Positions 10,383-20,031 of a DNA stretch of 64,000 nt are shown here, piece by piece; the stretch's first letter is position 1; every line of letters begins with the position of its first letter. The notes under the pieces were generated by a model. It ran no database searches, was not told the origin of the DNA, and saw only the letters and a list, made by a program, of their open reading frames with translations. The DNA lies in NCBI GenBank assembly GCA_902470365.1, contig CABRFZ010000010.1, positions 1 through 64,000 on the forward strand, given 5' to 3'. The DNA comes from an uncultured Collinsella sp. GTDB lineage: Bacteria; Actinomycetota; Coriobacteriia; Coriobacteriales; Coriobacteriaceae. Made by a program: the position numbers and the translations under genes.

Positions 10383-12065
10383 ATGCCGCAGGAAGAATTG
10401 AAGTGCGGAGCTCATTTTGCAAAAGAATCTGCGCCTCAGACACCCTCATCCGAAGTTTCTTCGTCGCGAGATGACACTGACGATATGGGCTCGTCGGACT
10501 ACTCCACGGTTGGTCGTTCCGCCGGGCTTATGACCATCCTGACTATCGTGTCTCGCGTCACCGGTTTTATCCGCACGTGGGCAATGGCGGCCGCTATCGG
10601 CATGTCGCTACTCTCGTCCTCCTATCAGGTCGCCAACAACCTGCCCAATATGCTCTACGAACTCGTGATGGGCGGCATGCTCGTGACGGCGTTTTTGCCC
10701 GTGTACATGGGCGTGAGGCGTGAGCAGGGTCGCGAGGCCTCGAACGAGTACGTGGGCAACCTGCTCGGCATTCTGCTTTTGGTGCTGGGTGGCATTTCGT
10801 TGCTGGGGACCGTGTTCGCCCCGGGCTTTATCTGGACGCAATCGTTCCTTTCGGGTGACGGCGGTAGCATGGATACCGCTGCGTTCATGTTCCGTTTCTT
10901 TGCCATCCAGATTCTGTTTTATGGTTTGGGCTCGGTGTTCTCGGGCGTTCTCAACGCACACCGCGACTACTTCTGGTCGACGTTTGCCCCGGTCCTCAAC
11001 AATGTGATCGTCATTGCGAGCTTTGTAGGTTTTGCGCCCGTGTCCGCACAGTTTGGCGAACGTGCCGGCATCATCTTGATTGCGGCCGGTACGACCCTCG
11101 GTGTCTTTGTTCAGATGGCATGTCAGATTCCCGCGCTTGGCAAGCACGGCGTGCATCCCCATATCCATATCGACTTTAAGGACCCTGCGCTGCGCCAGAC
11201 GATTGCGCTCGGTATCCCGACGCTGCTCGCCACGGTGTGCATGTTTGTCTCGACTTCTATCACCAACGCTGCCGCGCTGGTGGTCCAGCCCGAGACTGGT
11301 CCTTCCGTCATCGCCTATGCGCGCCTGTGGTACACGCTGCCCTACGCGCTGATTGCCGCCTCGCTTTCGACGGCGCTCTATACCGAGCTCTCTCACGATG
11401 CACAGGAGAAGGATTACGACAGCGTTCGCACGGGCATTTCGCGTGGCGTCGCCCAGATGCTGTTCTTCCTGATTCCGTTCGCGCTGTACCTGATTGTCTT
11501 CGCGCGTCCGCTCAACATGATTTACTGTGCCGGCAAGTTTGATGAGTCCGGCGTGGCGCTGGTGTCCGAGTTCCTTGTCTACCTGGCGTTCTCGCTGCCG
11601 CTCTACGGCGTGGTCGTGTTGATGCAGAAGAGCTTCTCTGCCTTGCTCGACATGAAGCCCTATAGCCGCTATTGCCTGTATTCCGCCATCGGCCAGGCCG
11701 GCTCGGTTCTGCTGTTTGGCGTTGTGCTGGGCTTCGGTATGCCGGCAATCGCGCTTTCGTATGTCGTCGACTACGTGATCCTGGTCGGTTGCTCGCTGTG
11801 GTGGCTGCGTCGTCGTCTGCGTGGCCTTCAGGTCAAATCTATCCTGCATGGCGGTTTCTTTGGCCTTTTGCTCGGTGGCCTGGGCGCTGCCGCAGGCGCC
11901 GGCGTCATGTGGGCGCTTGAGCACTTTGTCGGGGCAGTTGGCGGCTCGATTCTGATTACTCTTGGTTACGTTTGCGTTGCGGGTGTCGTCTCGCTTGCTG
12001 TTACCTTTGGCCTTGCCGTCGTCCTTAAGATGCCCGAGGTCTCGGCGCTGCTTCGTCGCAAGTAG
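10383..12065 (+). CDS. murJ: lipid II flippase MurJ (MviN)
   Basis: A 560-residue polytopic membrane protein that flips lipid II for peptidoglycan assembly. After a hydrophilic N-terminal tail of about 40 residues comes the MviN core (LTIVSRVTGFIRTWAMAAA, then NNLPNMLYELVMGGML). About 14 hydrophobic segments follow, as expected for a MOP-superfamily flippase. The tail is longer than in E. coli MurJ; a later ATG at MGSSDYSTV is an alternative start. uvrC begins directly after its stop codon. Confidence 0.92.
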   Translation: MPQEELKCGAHFAKESAPQTPSSEVSSSRDDTDDMGSSDYSTVGRSAGLMTILTIVSRVTGFIRTWAMAAAIGMSLLSSSYQVANNLPNMLYELVMGGMLVTAFLPVYMGVRREQGREASNEYVGNLLGILLLVLGGISLLGTVFAPGFIWTQSFLSGDGGSMDTAAFMFRFFAIQILFYGLGSVFSGVLNAHRDYFWSTFAPVLNNVIVIASFVGFAPVSAQFGERAGIILIAAGTTLGVFVQMACQIPALGKHGVHPHIHIDFKDPALRQTIALGIPTLLATVCMFVSTSITNAAALVVQPETGPSVIAYARLWYTLPYALIAASLSTALYTELSHDAQEKDYDSVRTGISRGVAQMLFFLIPFALYLIVFARPLNMIYCAGKFDESGVALVSEFLVYLAFSLPLYGVVVLMQKSFSALLDMKPYSRYCLYSAIGQAGSVLLFGVVLGFGMPAIALSYVVDYVILVGCSLWWLRRRLRGLQVKSILHGGFFGLLLGGLGAAAGAGVMWALEHFVGAVGGSILITLGYVCVAGVVSLAVTFGLAVVLKMPEVSALLRRK

Positions 12066-14012
12066 GTGCGTGTGGCCGGTCACGACAACATTCCAACACT
12101 CGCCGAGCAGGTTTCGCGCGTTCCCACGCAGCCCGGATGTTACCTTTGGAAAGATGCCAAGGGCGATGTCATCTACGTTGGCAAGGCGAAAAACCTGCGT
12201 TCCCGTATGCGCCAGTACGTGACGCTGCAGGATGAGCGCCAAAAAATACCGCTCATGATGCAATTGGTTTCGAGCTTTGACTACATCGTTGTCGAAACCG
12301 AGCATGAGGCGCTTGTACTCGAGCGCAACCTGATCGGCCAGTACCATCCGTACTTTAACGTCGACCTCAAGGATGACAAGAGCTACCCCTTTATCGCCAT
12401 TACAAAGGGCGACATGTATCCCGCTATCAAATACACGCGTGAGCGTCATAAGCCGGGAACGCGCTATTTTGGACCCTATACCGATAGCCGTGCGGCACGT
12501 GAGACAATAGATACGCTGCGCAAGGTTATCCCCATCTGCTCTGCATCCTGTGCGGAGTGGCGTCGTTGTCGCCGTATCATCGAGTCCCACAAGGGCGAGG
12601 AAGACATCGTCAATATGATTTGCGCACAAAACGGGCGTCCCTGCTTCGACTACCATGTCGGGCGCGGGCCGGGTGCGTGTGTCGGCGCGATTTCCCCGGC
12701 AGACTATGCCAAGAACGTCAAGCGTGTCGAGCGCTTTTTGTCGGGCCATCGCAAGGATGTCGTCGACGAGCTGACTTCCGAGATGGCGGATGCCGCCGAG
12801 GCACTCGATTTTGAGCGCGCGGCACGCGTCAAGCGTCGTTTGGAGGTCATCAGGGGTCTGGACGACCGTCAGCAAGTCGTTTTTCCCTCCAGTGTCGATA
12901 TCGATGTCATCGGTTTCTATCGCGAGGAGACCATCTCTGCCGCTTGCGTCTTTGTCGTGCGTGAGGGCCGAACAGTTCGCACCTGCGAGTTTATTCTCGA
13001 TAAGGGTTTGGATGTCGACGAAGAGGAACTTCAATCGGGCTTTCTTAAGCGCTATTACGACGAGACGGTTGATATTCCAGCTGAGATAAACCTCTCTGTC
13101 GAGCTTGAGGATGCGGAGGCGCTGGGGGAGTGGCTTGCAGGCAAGCGCGAGCGTTCCTGCCATCTCCATAGGCCGCAGCGTGGCGAAAAGCACCGTTTGC
13201 TCGATATGGCATCCAAAAATGCGCGCCATGCCCTCATGCGCTACATGATGCGAACGGGGTACGCTGACGACCGCACCAATCAAGCGCTCCTAGAGCTCGA
13301 AAGCGCGCTGGCGCTGCCGGCGCCGCCGATGCGTATCGAGTGCTTCGATATCTCGACGCTGCACGGAACCTTTACCGTCGCCTCGATGGTGGTGTTTACC
13401 AACGGGCGCGCCGACAAGAGCCAGTACCGTCGTTTTAAAATTCAGGCCGAATTGGACGAGGCAAACGACTTCGTGTCGATGTCCGAGGTTTTGGGACGAC
13501 GCTATGCTCCCGAGCGCATGGCCGACGAGCGCTTTGGCTCGCGCCCCGATTTGCTCGTTGTCGATGGCGGTAAGCCGCAATTGACCGCTGCGATCAAGCA
13601 ACTTGAGGCTCTTGGGCTCGATATACCAGTTTGTGGCTTGGCAAAGGCCGATGAGGAAGTTTTTGTGCCTTGGGACGAGACTCCCGTCGTACTGCCGACC
13701 GGGTCCGCGTCGCTCTATCTAATTAAACAGGTACGCGATGAGTCCCACCGATTTGCCATCACGTTCCACCGCGAGTTGCGCGATAAAGCCATGACGGTTT
13801 CGGTACTCGATGACGTTCCGGGCGTGGGACCCACCAGAAAACGTGCCCTTATGCGCCATTTTGGCTCGATGAAGCGTTTGCGCGCGGCGAGCGAGCAAGA
13901 GATCGCGGAAGTTCGCGGCATACCTGCCGATGTTGCCAAGGCGGTCCACGAGGCGCTCGTTGCATGGAATGCCGAGCGCGCCCAGACATCGGCCAACCGT
14001 TCCGAAAACTAA
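12066..14012 (+). CDS. uvrC: UvrABC system protein C
   Basis: The dual-incision nuclease of excision repair, 648 residues. Domains in order: GIY-YIG (PGCYLWKDAKGDVIYVGKAK, residues about 18-95), UVR domain (about 230-265) that meets UvrB, RNase H-like endonuclease domain from IECFDISTLHGT near 421, and a C-terminal double helix-hairpin-helix (VPGVGPTRKRALMRHFG). The start is GTG directly abutting the murJ stop; a second in-frame GTG 6 bases later is also possible. Coupling with murJ is likely. Confidence 0.95.
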   Translation: MRVAGHDNIPTLAEQVSRVPTQPGCYLWKDAKGDVIYVGKAKNLRSRMRQYVTLQDERQKIPLMMQLVSSFDYIVVETEHEALVLERNLIGQYHPYFNVDLKDDKSYPFIAITKGDMYPAIKYTRERHKPGTRYFGPYTDSRAARETIDTLRKVIPICSASCAEWRRCRRIIESHKGEEDIVNMICAQNGRPCFDYHVGRGPGACVGAISPADYAKNVKRVERFLSGHRKDVVDELTSEMADAAEALDFERAARVKRRLEVIRGLDDRQQVVFPSSVDIDVIGFYREETISAACVFVVREGRTVRTCEFILDKGLDVDEEELQSGFLKRYYDETVDIPAEINLSVELEDAEALGEWLAGKRERSCHLHRPQRGEKHRLLDMASKNARHALMRYMMRTGYADDRTNQALLELESALALPAPPMRIECFDISTLHGTFTVASMVVFTNGRADKSQYRRFKIQAELDEANDFVSMSEVLGRRYAPERMADERFGSRPDLLVVDGGKPQLTAAIKQLEALGLDIPVCGLAKADEEVFVPWDETPVVLPTGSASLYLIKQVRDESHRFAITFHRELRDKAMTVSVLDDVPGVGPTRKRALMRHFGSMKRLRAASEQEIAEVRGIPADVAKAVHEALVAWNAERAQTSANRSEN

Positions 14013-14103
14013 ATGCGCTTCTAAACAACTGATATACATGATTGCGCGATTTTCAACCATTTATTACGCCATGATTGCCTGCTGGTTTCGGGTTTTATTA
14101 ACG

Positions 14104-14144
14104 CTAAAACGTTTGACTAACCCAAGCGAAAACCCTGCTATCCT
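14104..14144 (+). promoter_or_regulatory. promoter of the sialic-acid operon with overlapping operator-like motif
   Basis: TTGACT (14113-14118) and TGCTAT (14136-14141) are 17 bases apart. The -35 box overlaps CTAAAACGTTTGA (14104-14116), which resembles LacI-family operators and the perfect palindrome upstream of gap. The rest of the 364-base gap after uvrC holds the nested palindrome listed next. Confidence 0.5.
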
Positions 14145-14176
14145 GCGGGTTGACGAAGACTGATATCTCACCTCGC

Positions 14177-14257
14177 CGATACATACTGTCTGGCGAATCG
14201 TTTGTCAACGAATTCGGTGAACGGTAGTAAATACCGTTCAAGCGTATGTATGTATCG
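14177..14257 (+). promoter_or_regulatory. nested palindrome in the 5' leader of the sialic-acid operon
   Basis: An inner perfect inverted repeat, TGAACGGTA (14218-14226) and TACCGTTCA (14232-14240), lies inside an outer perfect pair CGATACATAC (14177-14186) and GTATGTATCG (14248-14257). The element is downstream of the likely promoter and 120 bases ahead of the first gene. It could be a repressor operator or a structured leader. Confidence 0.55.
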
Positions 14258-14376
14258 GTCGCCGAGCGCGGCACCTCAGTTGGGTTCGTCGGTAGGTAAG
14301 GTATATATCGTCCGCAAGTTGCGCGGGGGCAAGTCTAGGTGCTCCCGAGTAAGAATCTCTATTGATAGGAGAAGAC

Positions 14377-15990
14377 ATGGCCATCATCAACAAGGGTATG
14401 TCCAGGCGTTCGTTCCTCGGCCTCACCGGCAGCGTCGCTGCTGTCGCAGGGCTTGGTCTCACCGGCTGCGGTGGCAGCTCTAGCGACGAGGGTTCCGCTT
14501 CCGGTTCCACCGATTCCGCCAACCGTGGCGGCGGCGTGATCACCGCTGGTTCCGCTTACGCTCCGTCCAGCTTCGATCCCGCCAGCACCGGCTCCGCTGT
14601 GGGCCTGGGTGCTAACTGGCACGTCGTCGAGGGCCTCTACGGCATCGATTACCACGACTACAGCACCTTCAACGAGCTCGCCACCGACGATCCCAAGTCT
14701 GTGGACGACACCACTTTCGAGGTCACCATTCGCAAGGGCGCCAAGTTCTCCGATGGCACCGAGGTCACCGCTGACGATGTCGTCGCCTCCTACACCGCTT
14801 GCGCCGCTTCCGCTACCTACGCTCCGTTCTTCCAGCCCTTCGAGTCCATCGAGGCCAAGGACGCCAGCACCGTGACGGTCAAGACCAAGGTCCCCAACTT
14901 CTCCCTGCTCAAGGATCGTCTGGCCATCGTCCGCGTTACCCCGGCCACCCAGACCGAGGAGGATCGCGCCAAGCAGCCGATCGGTTCCGGCCCCTGGATG
15001 TACGACTCTATCTCCGATACCGAGATCACTCTGGTTCCCAACCCCGAGTACAACGGTGAGTATGCTGCCGAGGATAAGAAGATCCAGTACAGCATCCTGA
15101 CCGACCCCACCGCTCGCGTTACCGCTCAGCAGGAGGGCTCCACGCTCGTTATGGAGCTCGTTACCGCTGACGCCGTCGACCAGCTCGAGAGCGCCGGCTG
15201 CAAGATCGATAACGTTCAGGGTTTCGGCACCCGCTTCATCATGTTCAACGTCGCCAAGGAGCCTTGGAACAACGTCAAGGTCCGTCAGGCCGTCATGTAT
15301 GCGCTCGACACCGAGAAGATGGTCAGCAACACCTTCGCCGGCCTTGCTACCGCTGCCAGCTGCTACCTGCCCAAGAGCTTCACCAACTATCATGAGGCTT
15401 CCACGGTGTACAAGACCGACGCCAAGAAGGCTAAGAAGCTCATCGAGGAGTCTGGCATCACCCCGGGTGCCATCACCCTGCGCACCACCGACAACGAGCA
15501 GATTAAGGGCATGGCCGCCCAGGTCAAGAACGACCTCGACGCTCTCGGCTTCGATGTGACCATCCAGACCGATACCTCGCCGGCTACCTACGCTGCCATT
15601 GACGGCGGCGAGGCCTACGATATCCTCCTTGCCCCTGGCGATCCTTCCTGCTTCGGCGCTGATCCCGACCTGCTGCTCAACTGGTGGTACGGCGACAACG
15701 TCTGGATGCAGACCCGTTGCCCGTGGAAGGAGTCCGCTGAGTGGCAGAAGCTCCACGGTCTCATGGACGAGGCTCTTGCCGCCGAGGGCGACGAGCAGCA
15801 GAAGAAGTGGAACGAGTGCTTCGACATCATTGCCGACAACGCCGTTCTGTACCCCGTTGTCCACGTCAAGACCGTCTCCGCTTCCTGGGACGATCCGTCC
15901 ACTGCGCCCAACGGCGAGGCCCTCGATGGCTTCAAGGGCATCGGCACGACGAGCATGTCCTTCAGGGGCGTTGCGACCGTCAAGGCGTAA
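14377..15990 (+). CDS. ABC transporter substrate-binding lipoprotein, family 5 (probable sialic-acid binding)
   Basis: A 537-residue extracellular solute-binding protein of the Opp/Dpp (SBP_bac_5) family. The N-terminus has a twin-arginine-like segment (SRRSFLG) and a lipobox ending LTGC, with the lipid-bearing Cys at 31, followed by a Ser/Gly/Asp linker. The body carries family motifs such as TFEVTIRKGAKFSDGTEVTADDV. It heads an operon ending in nanA and nanE, which suggests it binds sialic acid or a sialylated ligand, like SatA. Peptide binding cannot be excluded. AGGAGA precedes the ATG. Confidence 0.85.
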   Translation: MAIINKGMSRRSFLGLTGSVAAVAGLGLTGCGGSSSDEGSASGSTDSANRGGGVITAGSAYAPSSFDPASTGSAVGLGANWHVVEGLYGIDYHDYSTFNELATDDPKSVDDTTFEVTIRKGAKFSDGTEVTADDVVASYTACAASATYAPFFQPFESIEAKDASTVTVKTKVPNFSLLKDRLAIVRVTPATQTEEDRAKQPIGSGPWMYDSISDTEITLVPNPEYNGEYAAEDKKIQYSILTDPTARVTAQQEGSTLVMELVTADAVDQLESAGCKIDNVQGFGTRFIMFNVAKEPWNNVKVRQAVMYALDTEKMVSNTFAGLATAASCYLPKSFTNYHEASTVYKTDAKKAKKLIEESGITPGAITLRTTDNEQIKGMAAQVKNDLDALGFDVTIQTDTSPATYAAIDGGEAYDILLAPGDPSCFGADPDLLLNWWYGDNVWMQTRCPWKESAEWQKLHGLMDEALAAEGDEQQKKWNECFDIIADNAVLYPVVHVKTVSASWDDPSTAPNGEALDGFKGIGTTSMSFRGVATVKA

Positions 15991-16052
15991 GACTCGCTTG
16001 AGTCTGTATGCAGGATGTCGGTCGTTGGGACCGTATCCTCATAGTTGAAACA

Positions 16053-16086
16053 AAGACCCGGGCGGCAACGATGTCGCTCGGGTCTT
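16053..16086 (+). terminator. hairpin between binding protein and permease
   Basis: AAGACCCG (16053-16060) pairs with CGGGTCTT (16079-16086), with additional inner pairing. There is no T-run. Such hairpins often protect or raise the 5' binding-protein message over that of the permeases. Confidence 0.5.
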
Positions 16087-16147
16087 GTAATGAGTATCCG
16101 TACTCATATACCAGTTGGTCCTACCGACAAAAGAAAGGGGAGAGAAC

Positions 16148-17104
16148 GTGAACAACTTGCTACGTTTGATTGGAAGGCGTCTTGTGGCGCTGCCGATCAT
16201 GGCATTGGGCGTCACCGTCCTGGTGTTCTTCCTTATGTCGTTCTCCAAGACCGACCCCGCCTACACGGCGTTGGGTGACGGTGCCTCGCCCGAGGCGGTT
16301 GCCGAGTACCATGAGAAGTATGGTCTGGACGACCCCTGGCCCGTGCGCTACGTGCGCTATATGGGCGATTTGATCCATGGCGACATGGGCACCTATGGTG
16401 CTGCTCGCAACTCCGTTGCCAAGCGCATCTCCACGGCCCTGCCCGTCACGATGCAGCTGACCTTCATCGGTCTTGCCATCGGTGCGGTCGTTTCGTTTTT
16501 GCTCGGCGTCATCGCGGCACTGTATCGCGACAAATGGCCGGACCAAGTGATCCGCGTCTTTTCCATCGCCGGCTTGGCAACCCCGTCGTTCTGGCTTGCC
16601 GTTCTGTTGATCCTGCTGTTCTCTTCCTACCTTAAGGTGCTCCCGGCATCGGGTGCTCTGCCTCACTTCACCACGAATCCGGTTGGCTATCTGGGACGTA
16701 TGATCATGCCCGCCATCGCCTTGGCATTTCCGCTGACGGGCCAGATGACTCGTATCGTGCGTACCGCCATGGTCGAGGAGCTCGACAAGGATTATGTCCG
16801 TATGGCTCGCGGCGCCGGCGTTCCCGAGAAGGTCGTCGTCGGCATCAATGTTCTTCGCAATGCGCTGATCACCCCGGTCACCACCCTCGGTCTTAAGATC
16901 GGTTACCTCATGGGCGGCGCTGTCGTCATCGAGGTTATCTTCAACCTCCCCGGCATGGGCACCGCGATTCTGCAGGGCGTTCAGGGCAACGAGGCGAACC
17001 TGGTTCAGGGCGTCGTTATCGTCGTTGCTCTTGCCTTCATCATCATCAACATCGTGGTTGACATGCTCTACCTGCTCATCAACCCGCGCATCAGGACGGT
17101 GTAG
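16148..17104 (+). CDS. ABC transporter permease, DppB/SatB type
   Basis: A 318-residue inner-membrane subunit with about six hydrophobic segments. The N-terminus (LLRLIGRRLVALPIMALGVT) and the EAA-type cytoplasmic loop (DKDYVRMARGAGVPEKVV) are those of Dpp/Opp permeases. The GTG start is chosen because AAAGGGGAGA lies just upstream. It pairs with the permease half of the next gene to form the channel of the presumed sialic-acid importer. Confidence 0.88.
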   Translation: MNNLLRLIGRRLVALPIMALGVTVLVFFLMSFSKTDPAYTALGDGASPEAVAEYHEKYGLDDPWPVRYVRYMGDLIHGDMGTYGAARNSVAKRISTALPVTMQLTFIGLAIGAVVSFLLGVIAALYRDKWPDQVIRVFSIAGLATPSFWLAVLLILLFSSYLKVLPASGALPHFTTNPVGYLGRMIMPAIALAFPLTGQMTRIVRTAMVEELDKDYVRMARGAGVPEKVVVGINVLRNALITPVTTLGLKIGYLMGGAVVIEVIFNLPGMGTAILQGVQGNEANLVQGVVIVVALAFIIINIVVDMLYLLINPRIRTV

Positions 17105-17107
17105 ATT

Positions 17108-19123
17108 ATGGTAAAGATTCGAGAGAAGCAAACCGAGCAGCTCGAGAAGGCTGCCTCCAAGGGGCTCAAGCTCGGTGGCTGGAAGAAGATGACGCTGTCT
17201 TCTAAGATTGCCGCCGTCGTGCTGGTGCTGGTCGCCCTGACTGCGATCCTGGCGCCCCTTCTTGCCCCCTATAGCCCGGTCGAGATCTTTACGGCTCGCC
17301 AGGCTCCCGGCAACGGATTTATCTTCGGTACCGACGATAAGGGTCGCGACATTCTGTCGCGTATGCTCTACGGCGGTCGTTACTCGCTGATTATCGGCTT
17401 TGGCGCCACTGCCATGGCTCTGGTCTGCGGCTCGGTCGTGGGCGCCCTTGCAGCGGTTTCGCGCAAGGCCGTCTCCGAGACGATCATGCGTATCCTGGAC
17501 ATCATCATGTCCATCCCGGGCATCGCCCTCGCGGCCGTCTTCGTCTCCATCCTGGGCAACTCCGTGCCGTCGATCATCTTCGCCATCGGCTTTATGTACA
17601 CTCCGCAGATTGCCCGTATCGTACGCGCCAACATCGTGTCCGAGTACGGCGAGGACTATGTCCGCGCGGTCATCGTTTCCGGCGCCAAGGCTCCGTGGAT
17701 TTTGATCAAGCATGTTCTGCGTAACTGCATCGCCCCGATCATGGTCTTCACCGTTACCCTGGTCGCCGACGCCATCATCTTCGAGGCCTCGCTGACCTTC
17801 ATCGGCGCTGGTATCCAGGAGCCCACCGCTACCTGGGGCAACATCCTCGCCGACGCCCGCGGCGGCGTGCTCGCCGGCCGTTGGTGGCAGGCGCTGTTCC
17901 CGGGCCTGGCCATCATGATCACCTGCCTGGCGCTCAACATCCTCTCCGAGGGCATTACCGACGCCATGGCCGCTGCGCCCTCCGCTGCCCTGGATCCTAC
18001 CGATTCCTCCAAGCGTCGCGAGGCCGACCTGCTGGTCTCCGACCCCGTTCGCGCCTACAAGGAGCAGGCCCAGTCCCTCTCCGCTCGCCTTGGCGCCCTG
18101 CGCGATGTCGAGCTCAAGCGTGACGATCGCCACGTGCCCGACGAGTCCGTTGAGCCGATTCTCTCGGTCCGCGACTTCTGCATCCAGTTTGAGCATCACG
18201 GTGATATCAACGTCGTCGACCATGTCAACTTTGACGTTCGTCCTGGTCAGACCATGGGCCTGGTGGGCGAGTCCGGTTGCGGTAAGTCCATCACCACGCT
18301 GGCCATCATGGGCCTGACCGACGATGACGAGCATCTTTCCGGCGAGGTTCTTTGGGAGGGCCGTGACCTGCTCAAGATGAGCAAGAAGGAGTGGTTCGGC
18401 CTGCGCGGTACCGATATCGCTATGGTCTATCAGGACGCCCTGTCCTCGCTTAATCCCTCCATGCTCATCTCTGCCCAGATGAAGCAGCTCACCAAGCGCG
18501 GCGGAACCCGCAGCGCCGAGGAGCTCCTGGAGCTCGTCGGCCTCGATCCCAAGCGCACGCTCGAGAGCTATCCGCACGAGCTTTCCGGCGGCCAGCGTCA
18601 GCGTGTCCTGATCGCTATGGCCCTTACCCGCGACCCCAAGCTGGTCATCTGCGACGAGCCCACGACCGCTCTGGACGTTACCGTCCAGAAGCAGGTCATC
18701 AAGCTGCTCAACGATCTTCAGGCCAAGCTCGGCTTTGCCATGATCTTCGTTTCGCATGACCTGGCTCTGGTCGCCGAGGTTGCCCATAACATCACGGTTA
18801 TGTACGCTGGCCAGGTTATCGAGCAGGCACCCACCAAGGAGCTGCTCACCAACCCGATCCACGAGTACACCCGCGGTCTTTTGGGTTCCGTTCTGTCCAT
18901 CGAGAGCGGTTCGGGTCGCCTGCACCAGGTGCCCGGCGCCGTTCCGAGCCCGCGCGATTTCCCCAAGGGCGATCGCTTCGCGCCCCGCTCGAGCCATCCG
19001 CGTATTGGCCTGGACACCCGTCCGGTCTTCAAGCGCGTGCCCGGTACCGAGCACTTCTATTCCGAGCTCCCCGACGAGGTGCTCAAGGCAAATGGTTTGA
19101 CCCCTCACGCGGAGGTGATGTAG
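17108..19123 (+). CDS. fused ABC permease and ATP-binding protein (DppC-DppD type)
   Basis: One 671-residue polypeptide joins two transporter subunits. Residues 1 to about 300 are a DppC-like permease with the loop GEDYVRAVIVSGAKAPWILI. Residues about 345-671 are a full ATPase: Walker A GESGCGKS near 387, signature LSGGQRQR near 493, Walker B LVICDEPTTALD, and the OppD/DppD C-terminal extension. A charged linker of about 45 residues joins them. No frameshift is visible. Such fusions occur in actinobacterial transporters and in Sat-type sialic-acid systems. The 3-base gap from the previous gene implies coupling. Confidence 0.9.
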   Translation: MVKIREKQTEQLEKAASKGLKLGGWKKMTLSSKIAAVVLVLVALTAILAPLLAPYSPVEIFTARQAPGNGFIFGTDDKGRDILSRMLYGGRYSLIIGFGATAMALVCGSVVGALAAVSRKAVSETIMRILDIIMSIPGIALAAVFVSILGNSVPSIIFAIGFMYTPQIARIVRANIVSEYGEDYVRAVIVSGAKAPWILIKHVLRNCIAPIMVFTVTLVADAIIFEASLTFIGAGIQEPTATWGNILADARGGVLAGRWWQALFPGLAIMITCLALNILSEGITDAMAAAPSAALDPTDSSKRREADLLVSDPVRAYKEQAQSLSARLGALRDVELKRDDRHVPDESVEPILSVRDFCIQFEHHGDINVVDHVNFDVRPGQTMGLVGESGCGKSITTLAIMGLTDDDEHLSGEVLWEGRDLLKMSKKEWFGLRGTDIAMVYQDALSSLNPSMLISAQMKQLTKRGGTRSAEELLELVGLDPKRTLESYPHELSGGQRQRVLIAMALTRDPKLVICDEPTTALDVTVQKQVIKLLNDLQAKLGFAMIFVSHDLALVAEVAHNITVMYAGQVIEQAPTKELLTNPIHEYTRGLLGSVLSIESGSGRLHQVPGAVPSPRDFPKGDRFAPRSSHPRIGLDTRPVFKRVPGTEHFYSELPDEVLKANGLTPHAEVM

Positions 19124-19951
19124 ATGAGCGAGACCGCAGTCAACGGCGTCGAGCCGATCATCTTCCTTGATGACGTCCACGTCACCTTTAGGACCCGTAC
19201 CGGCTCGATTCTGCACCCCAACCTGGTTCACGCCGTCCAGGGTGTAACGATTAAGCTCATGCCCGGTCAGACGATCGGCATCGTCGGCGAGTCCGGTTGC
19301 GGTAAGTCCACCACCGCCAACGTCATGTGCGGCCTGCAGGCCCCCACGAGCGGCAAGGTCTACTTTAAGGGCAAGGACGTTACCAAACGTACCGCCGAGG
19401 ACCGTCGCCACATGGGTCGCGTCATCTCGGTCGTGTTCCAGAACCCGGCCACGGCGCTCAATCCCCGCATGGTCGTTCGCGAGCAGCTGCTCGACCCCAT
19501 GCGCGTCCACAACCTGGGTACCGAGGCCGAGCAGGAGAAGCGCGTCAAGGAGCTCCTGGAGCTCACCGGTCTGCCCAGCTCCGCCGCCGAGGTTCTTCCC
19601 GGTCAGCTTTCGGGCGGCCAGCGTCAGCGCGTCGCAATTGCCCGTGCCCTGTCGCTGAACCCCGATGCCATCATCGCCGACGAGCCCACCTCGGCTCTGG
19701 ACGTTTCGGTCCGCGCACAGATTCTGAACCTGTTGACCGACCTTAAGAAGGAGCTCGGCCTGGCCATGGTGTTCATCAGCCATGACATCCAGACGGTCCG
19801 CTATATCTCTGACGACATCATCGTTATGAATGGCGGCAGGATCGTCGAGCAGGGCGAGGCCAAGCAGGTCTTCCAGCACCCCCAGGACCCCTACACCAAG
19901 ATGCTGCTCGGCGCTGCGCCGTCGCTGCTGCATCCCAAGCTCGGCGAGTAG
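19124..19951 (+). CDS. ABC transporter ATP-binding protein, DppF/SatD type
   Basis: A 275-residue ATPase that partners with the ATPase half of the fusion. Walker A GESGCGKS is near residue 56, followed by Q-loop FQNPATALNPR, signature LSGGQRQR and Walker B AIIADEPTSALD. The N-terminal FRTRTGSILHPNLVHAVQGV is typical of DppF-like subunits. The start codon follows the stop of the fusion gene with no gap. It completes the importer: one lipoprotein, two permease domains, two ATPase domains. Confidence 0.9.
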   Translation: MSETAVNGVEPIIFLDDVHVTFRTRTGSILHPNLVHAVQGVTIKLMPGQTIGIVGESGCGKSTTANVMCGLQAPTSGKVYFKGKDVTKRTAEDRRHMGRVISVVFQNPATALNPRMVVREQLLDPMRVHNLGTEAEQEKRVKELLELTGLPSSAAEVLPGQLSGGQRQRVAIARALSLNPDAIIADEPTSALDVSVRAQILNLLTDLKKELGLAMVFISHDIQTVRYISDDIIVMNGGRIVEQGEAKQVFQHPQDPYTKMLLGAAPSLLHPKLGE

Positions 19952-19967
19952 CCTCGCTTTCCCTCCC

Positions 19968-19995
19968 GTGCGCCCGGTTCCCTTGCCGGGCGCAC
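19968..19995 (+). terminator. hairpin between importer and esterase genes
   Basis: Perfect 10-bp GC-rich stem (19968-19977 with 19986-19995) without a T-run. It is probably a processing or partial-termination point inside the operon. Confidence 0.5.
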
Positions 19996-20031
19996 CTCCG
20001 TTGCGATTTCGAAAGGTTGGGTTCACGAGCC

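Noticed and set aside
10608..13283. An 891-codon minus-strand frame opposite murJ and uvrC
   Set aside because: Antisense shadow of two clear genes, crossing their boundary, with no recognisable domain.
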